Shown here piece after piece: positions 28,537-37,600 of a stretch of DNA of 64,000 nucleotides. The notes under the pieces are model-generated. The model was not told the origin of the DNA and did not search any database. It saw only the letters and a list, made by a program, of their open reading frames with translations. Position 1 is the stretch's first letter. Every line of letters starts with the position of its first letter. The translations under genes and the position numbers were made by a program. Source of the DNA: Ecdyonurus torrentis (lineage: Eukaryota > Arthropoda > Insecta > Ephemeroptera > Heptageniidae); assembly GCA_949318235.1 (NCBI GenBank), contig OX439133.1, positions 9,700,347 to 9,764,346 of the forward strand. The letters are read 5' to 3'.

Positions 28537-30433
28537 TAAACTTCAAATGATATAGTTTTCCTTCACTACACATAGTGTAGATCAGAACTCCACGAGATGG
28601 CGATATTTGTATCAAAGTATAATATATAAATATTTGAAAATATTTATCTAGCACTATAACACCATCTGAGACGAATCATATAAATGCAAATAAAGTCAAA
28701 CAGTTAAAAGGGACGACGGCGGCCGGAATCGAACCGACAACCTTTGGATTTGCGCTCCACTGCTCTGACCATTGAGCTACAGCGGCGTCCAATTCTACCT
28801 TGATTCTTTACTTGCATTTACACAATTCTTATGACGACAACGGTCGCCTTATTGGCTGCCTGAGGGCACCTGTTTTTACAAACCAGCCTCTCTTTAAACA
28901 GCTGACTCCCCTCTTGCGAGGGGAAATTTACCCGTGCGGCGGGATTTATGTGTTTAAACTTCAAATGATATAGTTTTCCTTCACTACACATAGTGTAGAT
29001 CAGAACTCCACGAGATGGCGATATTTGTATCAAAGTATAATATATAAATATTTGAAAATATTTATCTAGCACTATAACACCATCTGAAGTTTAAACACAT
29101 AAATCCCGCCGCACGGGTAAATTTCCCCTCGCAAGAGGGGAGTCAGCTGTTTAAAGAGAGGCTGGTTTGTAAAAACAGGTGCCCTCAGGCAGCCAATAAG
29201 GCGACCGTTGTCGTCATAAGAATTGTGTAAATGCAAGTAAAGAATCAAGGTAGAATTGGACGCCGCTGTAGCTCAATGGTCAGAGCAGTGGAGCGCAAAT
29301 CCAAAGGTTGTCGGTTCGATTCCGGCCGCCGTCGTCCCTTTTAACTGTTTGACTTTATTTGCATTTATATGATTCGTCTCAGATGGTGTTATAGTGCTAG
29401 ATAAATATTTTCAAATATTTATATATTATACTTTGATACAAATATCGCCATCTCGTGGAGTTCTGATCTACACTATGTGTAGTGAAGGAAAACTATATCA
29501 TTTGAAGTTTAAACACATAAATCCCGCCGCACGGGTAAATTTCCCCTCGCAAGAGGGGAGTCAGCTGTTTAAAGAGAGGCTGGTTTGTAAAAACAGGTGC
29601 CCTCAGGCAGCCAATAAGGCGACCGTTGTCGTCATAAGAATTGTGTAAATGCAAGTAAAGAATCAAGGTAGAATTGGACGCCGCTGTAGCTCAATGGTCA
29701 GAGCAGTGGAGCGCAAATCCAAAGGTTGTCGGTTCGATTCCGGCCGCCGTCGTCCCTTTTAACTGTTTGACTTTATTTGCATTTATATGATTCGTCTCAG
29801 ATGGTGTTATAGTGCTAGATAAATATTTTCAAATATTTATATATTATACTTTGATATATATATATATAAAAATATAAATATAATATTACTGAAAATATTT
29901 AAATGTAAGAACTTACATGAGAATTGAAGTATGTATTCAAAGTTAATTGTTAAATATAATATTGCACAATGTGTATAAATACAAGTACTTTTACCTGTTC
30001 ATTAAATTTAAACGGTAATTCATATAAGCTAATTTTATCTTATAGGGTTTAATTATTTGAAAATAATAATCATATTTGTATGTAAAAGTGCTCTTTAGCA
30101 ATTATAAATTAATAAATCAGTTTGAATGTAAACGCCTAAATTAAGCAGTTATCCACAAGTAAGGAGAATTAATATAATTTGATAGTTTTATCATTCATAC
30201 TCTCACCGCTTCAAATAATAATATAAATAAACAAATTTATAATAAAATAATATTAAGATAAAAAATAGAACTTAATATATTCATTGCCAAAAAAATAAAA
30301 ATTATTATTTTTAAAATAATATGTTGTTTAAATTTTGTAAAATATAAATTTAAAATAAATGTAATAGAATTGGGATTTTTTAGAGCTGTATATTTTATTT
30401 TAAAAAAAGTTACAATATAATTAGTCATAATTA

Positions 30434-30469
<36 letters not shown>

Positions 30470-33400
30470 CATTTAATTATATTTTGAAGGTTTGTTAAAT
30501 ATTACAGATTCTGAAAAAATGTGACTTTTTTTATGAAATAAAAAAAAATAAATAAAAAAAAGTTTTACATAAAAGTATGAAATTATTGGTGGCTTATACT
30601 GCTAAGTTAATACTGCCAACACACAATTCAATTTTTATGCATATAACAAAATTAATTTCTTTCTGTTTTTGTATGTTTACAGCAACCTCTATCAATCCCA
30701 CATCCAACAGCGGCATTAAGTTCGATGCATGCCGCAGCTTCATTACCACATTTTCTCCCTTCTCCCGCATTGGCATCACCAGTAGGTTCAACATGTTCTC
30801 AACCGGGTGCAGGTAATAATGGAGGAGCACCACAACAAAATCATGCAACAAATAATGGAGCCAATAATGCACCATGTTCAACACTCTTTGTTGCAAATTT
30901 AGGACAATTTGTATCAGAACATGAACTGAAAGAGATCTTTGGAAGGTAAGAATATTTTTTTTTAAACTTTTAATAATAATTATTAAGTATATTTAAACTG
31001 GTGACCTTTAGGTCATATACTCTGGGTTACAATATATTATATAGGATGTATGCATTCATATTAAAGTTGACGTCATACGTGAGCACTATAACATGGGCCT
31101 GTATAGGATAATGACTCGTTTTGCCAGTTTAAAAATACTTAGAAATATTTTTGAGATATTGATGCTGTTAATAATAGGTTAAAATAGTTTCTCAAGTATG
31201 TGAGAAAAATAAAAATAACCAAAAAATAATCCGATTTCCCAAAGAAAATAGGCCGAAACTGCAGTTTGTCCTATATATGCTGAGCATAATGTTGTTCATT
31301 GATCCAGTATGGCGTCAAAGCGCATTCAGTGTGACGTCATGCGCATAAACCCACGCCGTTGTTAGGCTTGGTTCAACGCTATATTCCTTAAACTTTGGCC
31401 TAACTCTAAAGGTGTCACTTGGCGTATGTTCTAATGTGCTGGGTCAAAAAGTGCGATTCATCAAATTACTTTCATCTCCTAGCCCTATAAGACCCAAGGA
31501 TTTCTATACATAATTAGGAATTCTAAGGCCTTGGGTGATTTAAGTGCTGTGATATATCGCACCATGGTGTGTTAGGATAGCAGGGTACAAATACTTCAAA
31601 TTGTTATTTTTATATTATTATACATTAAGAAATTTATTATTTATTATGATGATTTCAAAATATTATGTTATATTTTATTTGCATTGTCTGGCAGAATTTT
31701 TAACGTTGTTATTTCAATTTACAATTTGTTGTTACAAATTTCAGGGATGCAATTCATCAAAGAATTTAGGCCACCTTTTAGCACCTTGGACTTAAAAATC
31801 CTATAGAATCTTTGATTTCTATGAGCATAATTAGAATTTTTAAGGCCTTTATGGCTTTATGGCCTTTAAGTGCTTTGATGATATCTAGTTGCTCTCTATA
31901 AAAAATCAACCTCTTTCAGAAAATGCAATTGAAAAATTTATGCTCAACGTATAAATAAGATCTTATTCTGTTCCCACGGTACATTAAATTTTATATCAGT
32001 TACGATTTTTTTTTTATTATTTTTTTTTTAAACAAGTTGTCCGTGATACATATTGCACCAAATATTTATTACTCCCTTGTAGATTTAAATTGAAACCTAA
32101 CTTAAATTTGTAAAAATAATTTTGCAGTTATTTTTACTGAAATCTGTAACTGGGAGAATATTAACATTGCTACGAAGAAATAGCCATAATAGTATTGACT
32201 AATTAGTTTTTTTAAGAGTGCAAAATTTATGTAAATTCTTTAAATTTGGTATAATCTGAAAATGCCAAGCAATCATTGACAATAACCAATTACGTCTGTA
32301 CGACTATTTTGTTATTTAGTTCAAGTTCGAGGAAAGCATAGTTTTATTTTATTTATTTTATGTATGAAATTTCAATAATTTAAAATTAAAGAACGTGTTT
32401 TGTTAATCAAATGAAGCTATTTATAAATAGAAAATGACAATTACATAATTACTGTTTGGATAAATAGTTTAGGCCACATAAATTAATTTACTTTTTTTTT
32501 TTAATTATATGTACTGCATACTGAAAGCCATATTAAATCCAACACAAAACACGATGACATTCATTCATGATTTTCAGGCATTTGGCAATGCTTCTTTTAC
32601 CTGACAAATGTTTTTTCTGCCCTTTTCTTTAGAAAGCAGTATCGTCTTTGATATTGGGTTTAGATTGGCTTTCAGTATACAATTTTTTATATTTTATATC
32701 ATATTTTTATATCAAGTTAAATTATATTTACCAATCATAATAATTATAAGATCAATTTATTATAAAATTGATACATATTAGGGTATATTGTAATAAAAAT
32801 GGTGCAAGGGGCCCTATATATAAATGATGAACCTGATAGAATTTTTGTTTCAAATTTTGTTTTTACCAGGGGAGGAAATGTTATTCATCAATCTATGAGA
32901 CATCCCAGCTACTAAATATATAAATATATTTTATCTATAATTACTCTATCAAAAAATATTTAAAAAAAAATGTAAGTAAATTAATGTTTGTTTGTTTTTT
33001 TAAAGTAGGACCCTTTATATATCACCAAAATACGCTATTATCAAATCCTCACAATAATTAAACGCTATGCACCATAATTAAAAAATATATATATATCTAT
33101 ACATCATGGGTGGATGGTCCTATTTATACATATCTCACTAAATTTGTATTTATTACTGTTAATAATGTAGTAAAAATTTGTTCACACGAAGTAATATTTT
33201 TTATAAATTTCCTTCTTCATTCAATGTATTTTTAATATTTTTAGATCTTAAAAATATTGCCTTGTGTGAACATTACTTTATAAATTTTAAAGTTGGTTAT
33301 AAAAAGAACTTAAAGAAAACGTATTTTATTTTTGAAAATTTAGTACTTTTAACTTTTTCTTTTTTTTTATTTAAAAAGGAAGGCTTCAATAATCTTTAAA

Positions 33401-34577
33401 TTTGTAACTTTTTATGAAAACGGATTTAAAAATTTATGTCTATTAATATTCATCAGGGGCTGTTATAAATCGTTCTCAATTAACTATTTTGTTTTAACAC
33501 AATTAAGTAATCATTGCTTAAAATATCTTTCAAATAATGGGAATGTGAGCAAAAATATAACTTCCAACTTTTTAACCGGTCCGTTTTACTACTAAAATTT
33601 AATTACACTCAATTAGACTTTAAATCATACTTGCGACATTTAGCTTGTCGACTCAATGAGCTATCAAAATATGACATTACTTAAAATAATTATATAGAAT
33701 CTTTTATGAATTATTTTATTTATATAATTTTAATGTAAATATATTTTTTTTTAAATTACAAACCAATAAAATATTAAAAAAAGATATTAAGGCGGTGGGG
33801 GACCGACTTGGACCGGAAATCGCTAAAAGAAGAACTATATTTTCCCAATAATTTTTTGTGCATGATTTAATTCCAATAAAACAAACACTATAATTTTCAA
33901 ATAAAACAAAGTAAATTTAAAATATATTTTTTTATACAAAAAAAAAATTTAATGATATTTTTAATTGCAAAAAGGTTTCTAATTTGACTAAAATTTCCCG
34001 CTCAAATTTGAATTTCCACATTTACATGTTATCTTTAAAGTGTAATAACTTAAATATTTGATCTGTTTTCACATGTTTGACATAACTAAATTTTTAAGTA
34101 ACATTTCTTCTTTACTTTGTGTTATTTATTATTATTCGCAACCGTCCTAGTTTGCGAGATATCAGTCGGTCACCTACCCCCTTAAGAAATTAAAATAATA
34201 AATAAACAATATATTGTTCATTTTTTTTTTTTAATTTTAAAATTTTTTATTAGTAACGTAAAAATATTATAAGCAGTAATAATTACAATAAAAAAATCCT
34301 TTTTAAGTAGCTTACTAAATCCCTTGCCTATAGTTAAAAAAATAATTCAATTAATTCCAGTATTATATTATGACAAAAAAAAAAAACGCCTTGGATCACA
34401 TATATGCATAAATTGCACTGTTTTCTAATTCAAAGTAAAATAAAGGTAAACAACAACAAAACAACCGGCTCCTTGCACCACAACAATGTTTACGACTACT
34501 ATAAACTGCAATAATAAACACTTTTGCCTCCACAAAATATTGTCTTAGGTAGCACTAAATATATTCCCCCCCCCCCC

Positions 34578-34614
<37 letters not shown>

Positions 34615-37600
34615 CTTTGCCATATTATTTGCATGTAAAATCTTGTCAATTTTCTTAAAATGGTTACTGTACTTATTAGAAATAAACTTACTTATTTTGT
34701 ATGGTCAAAAAATAATCATCATCATCATCCGTAAATCAGTCTCTATAGCTCTTATTTTGGGTTGCAAAATTGTAAAATGTATAATTTCAGGGATTTATGA
34801 CATTAATATAGCTACATTTCATCGCCAGTGTAATGATTACCCTGTACTTTTACATCTTTAATGCATTTTATACTGACTAATTTTTAAGTGTCATGAATAT
34901 ATACGATCAATTTCTTTAATCTTTGAATTAGCAGTAAGAAAAGAATAGCATTAAGCGCCAAGTTATATTTTATTATTTTTTTTAAAATAAATTATCATCG
35001 ATATATAAATAAAAATTATTTATAAATTTAATTTTACATTTCAATATTAAAGTGGAAAATTGACAAATTTTGAACATGCAAAATAATTCATAGAAAATCC
35101 TTGTGTTTATCAATGCATTTTTTAATTACTTCTTTATTTCAGATAAAACTAAGACAAAGTAATTATTAAATAAGTAATTAATTATTTTGTGTTAATAATT
35201 TTGGATGTGATATTAAAATCATGAATCCAATAAAAGCTTCCTGCTTAGTAGCTATATGGTATTTCCCTTTTAATCACGCCAAAATATTTAAACATACTAT
35301 CACTCTGCAAAACCCTATAGTCTTTTTTTTTTATAAATAATTGCTATGGAATCCTGTGTAAATTTTTTCCTGTTGCAAATTTGTATAAAATTTTCGCTGA
35401 ATGTTGTTATCCTTACTCCTTCTTCTATCCCATGAGTTATTAAAAACTATTTTAAAAAAAATTGAGCTGTCATATTGAATCATAGTAAAAAAATCTAACT
35501 TTTATATTATATTTATTGTTTATATTTTATTTTGAAGATAAGTAGTAATAATTATAATTTGTTGAGCCGTATTCACATTACGATTTTTTTAATTGGAAGT
35601 TTTAATTATTTGATAAAATAACATGCATTCTTATGGAGCTTTAAACAATTTCAATTAGATAAAGCTTATAGGGAACAAGTCATTGCACGAATAATTTATT
35701 TATTTATATTTTTTATTTGGCAACTTAAAAAAAATGTTACAGCTTGAAAGAAAGCAAAACGATGCTAAAAAAGATTGCTTATAAGAAAAAATAACTAATA
35801 ATATTTGTTATTTTATCCATTTCATTCTAATTAGCTCTAACTAATTTGATATTTCGATAACTCAAACATCATATCCCATCATTCCTTCAAATTTATTTCA
35901 ATCCTCTCAATTCAAAAACTATTCCTCTCCTATACCTCTCATTTCCTAAGTAATGAGCATAATGTGCATAAATTCTAATAATTTGTTTTCTTCAGTTTCC
36001 CCGGATTTTGTCGTCTAAGAATGCACGCCAAGGGTGGATCTCCCGTTGCCTTCGTTGAATTCGGAGATGTAAGATGCGCAGCTCAAGCTATGGCAGCTTT
36101 ACATGGATCTTTTCTACTTTCATCAGATCGTGGAGCCATGCGTATTGAGTACGCGAAGAGTAAAATGGCAGAGGTAGGTTTTGTTATTAAAAAAAAAAAA
36201 AAAAAAAAAAAAAATTAAAATTGACTCGAATAATTTTAGAATCCAAAAGCATAGGTTTTTTCATTTAATGTAAGCTATAGCATCTAAGAGACATATTATT
36301 GCATCTACATTATATCTATACTTTATGATAAAATTTTTAGATCCTGCAATTTTAAACTTCTGCTTCTCTCACTACATACATGCTGAACAAGTTGCATAAC
36401 ATTTAGGCAATTTTCACATAAATTAACACTAAAAATATTGTATTCCATATTTTCCTTTGATAGAGTTATGAAATGAATAATATAGAAATCAGATTATGAT
36501 ATAATAATAAAAACATGTGGGTAATAATTGCCCGATTAATAGTCTTGCCGTAATATATAAATTGAAAAAATAAAAAAAAAATAAAAACGAAGATATAGTC
36601 TTTTATAATAATATTATTATAATCAATTTTTATATTTTCTTACAAACATACTTATTTCAGATATAACTGACATTTTTTATCTTTTAATATTTAACATAAT
36701 ATATTTTAAGGGTACAATCAGATGTTTACTATCTCAAGATTTGAAAATTAACTTCTAATAAAAGAGGTATTTTTTAAATTTTATTTGTGTTACTTTACCT
36801 AGAAAGTTCTCTAACTTTAACCATCTCGGATAAAATTATTTAAATTTACCATGAAAATAATAATAATAATAAGGAACATAGCACCTTATGTGTATAAAAT
36901 GTCAGTATCCCATAATTGAATAACTTAAATAGTAATTCAAAATTTAAATATTAAATCATTTTTAGGATTTAAAATATTATTTAGTTTGCACTCCTATTTT
37001 TTAATTTTATCGTTACCATAATGTAAATGATAAATGGAAATAATTACTAATAATATCAGATTATATTAATCCTGTAAATTGAAACCTGAAACAGGTATGA
37101 AATACTATGCTGTTGCCTAATATAGGTGAGTCACACCTATATTGTAGTATATTTTTACTTGCTTTAGGTAGTATTGTATAGTATATCAACACCTGGTCAA
37201 GGCTAATATTTACCTATAGAGTGTATGCTCATGATGTCATATTTAATGCTCTTGGACGCCATACTGGAGTAATGAATAACATTGCTCAGTATAGGATAGT
37301 TTTTGGCTATTTTCTTTGCGAAATCGGTTAAATTTTTTTATTATTTTTCTCGCATACTTGAGATACTATAATTGAACTTATTAACATCATCAATGCTCAA
37401 GTATTTTTAAACTAGCAAAGGAATCATTTTCCTATACTAGCCCACCAGCCCATGTGTTATGTGATGCAGCATGGCGTCGACTTTAACATGAATACATACT
37501 TATACACCCTATTGCAATATTTACAGGATGTATGCATATACGTATACCTAACTTGCACGGAAAGATTATAAATTACGTAATTTATGCTGTATTTATGTCA

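Larger units (their letters stand above)
26296..30682 (+). other. cpo intron E-F
   Basis: Starts GTTAGT (or at 26,149 with the upstream donor) and ends GTATGTTTACAG. It holds the candidate cassette exon at 26,778, a short palindromic element at 27.9 kb, an inverted repeat at 28.2 kb and the tRNA-like 418-bp repeat array. An A run of about 32 lies at 30,435. Confidence 0.7.
30946..35995 (+). other. cpo intron F-G
   Basis: Starts GTAAGA and ends GTTTTCTTCAG. It contains four small inverted-repeat elements between 31.0 and 32.7 kb and the TTAA-flanked element at 33.8 kb. A C13-T33 tract lies at about 34,567-34,611. I see no exon in it. Confidence 0.8.

Noticed and set aside
28818..29648. Identical 84-residue open frames on opposite strands (28,818-29,072 minus; 29,394-29,648 plus)
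   Set aside because: Both cross junctions of the 418-bp repeat units and include the hairpin and flank of the tRNA-like segment. The identity comes from unit duplication, with no sign of protein features.
28711..29755. Three functional tRNA genes
   Set aside because: C at position 33, 5-of-7 acceptor pairing and location inside a multi-copy repeat favour tRNA-derived repeats. I kept them as tRNA-like with low confidence.
30594..30896. 100-codon minus-strand frame
   Set aside because: Antisense shadow of cpo exon F.
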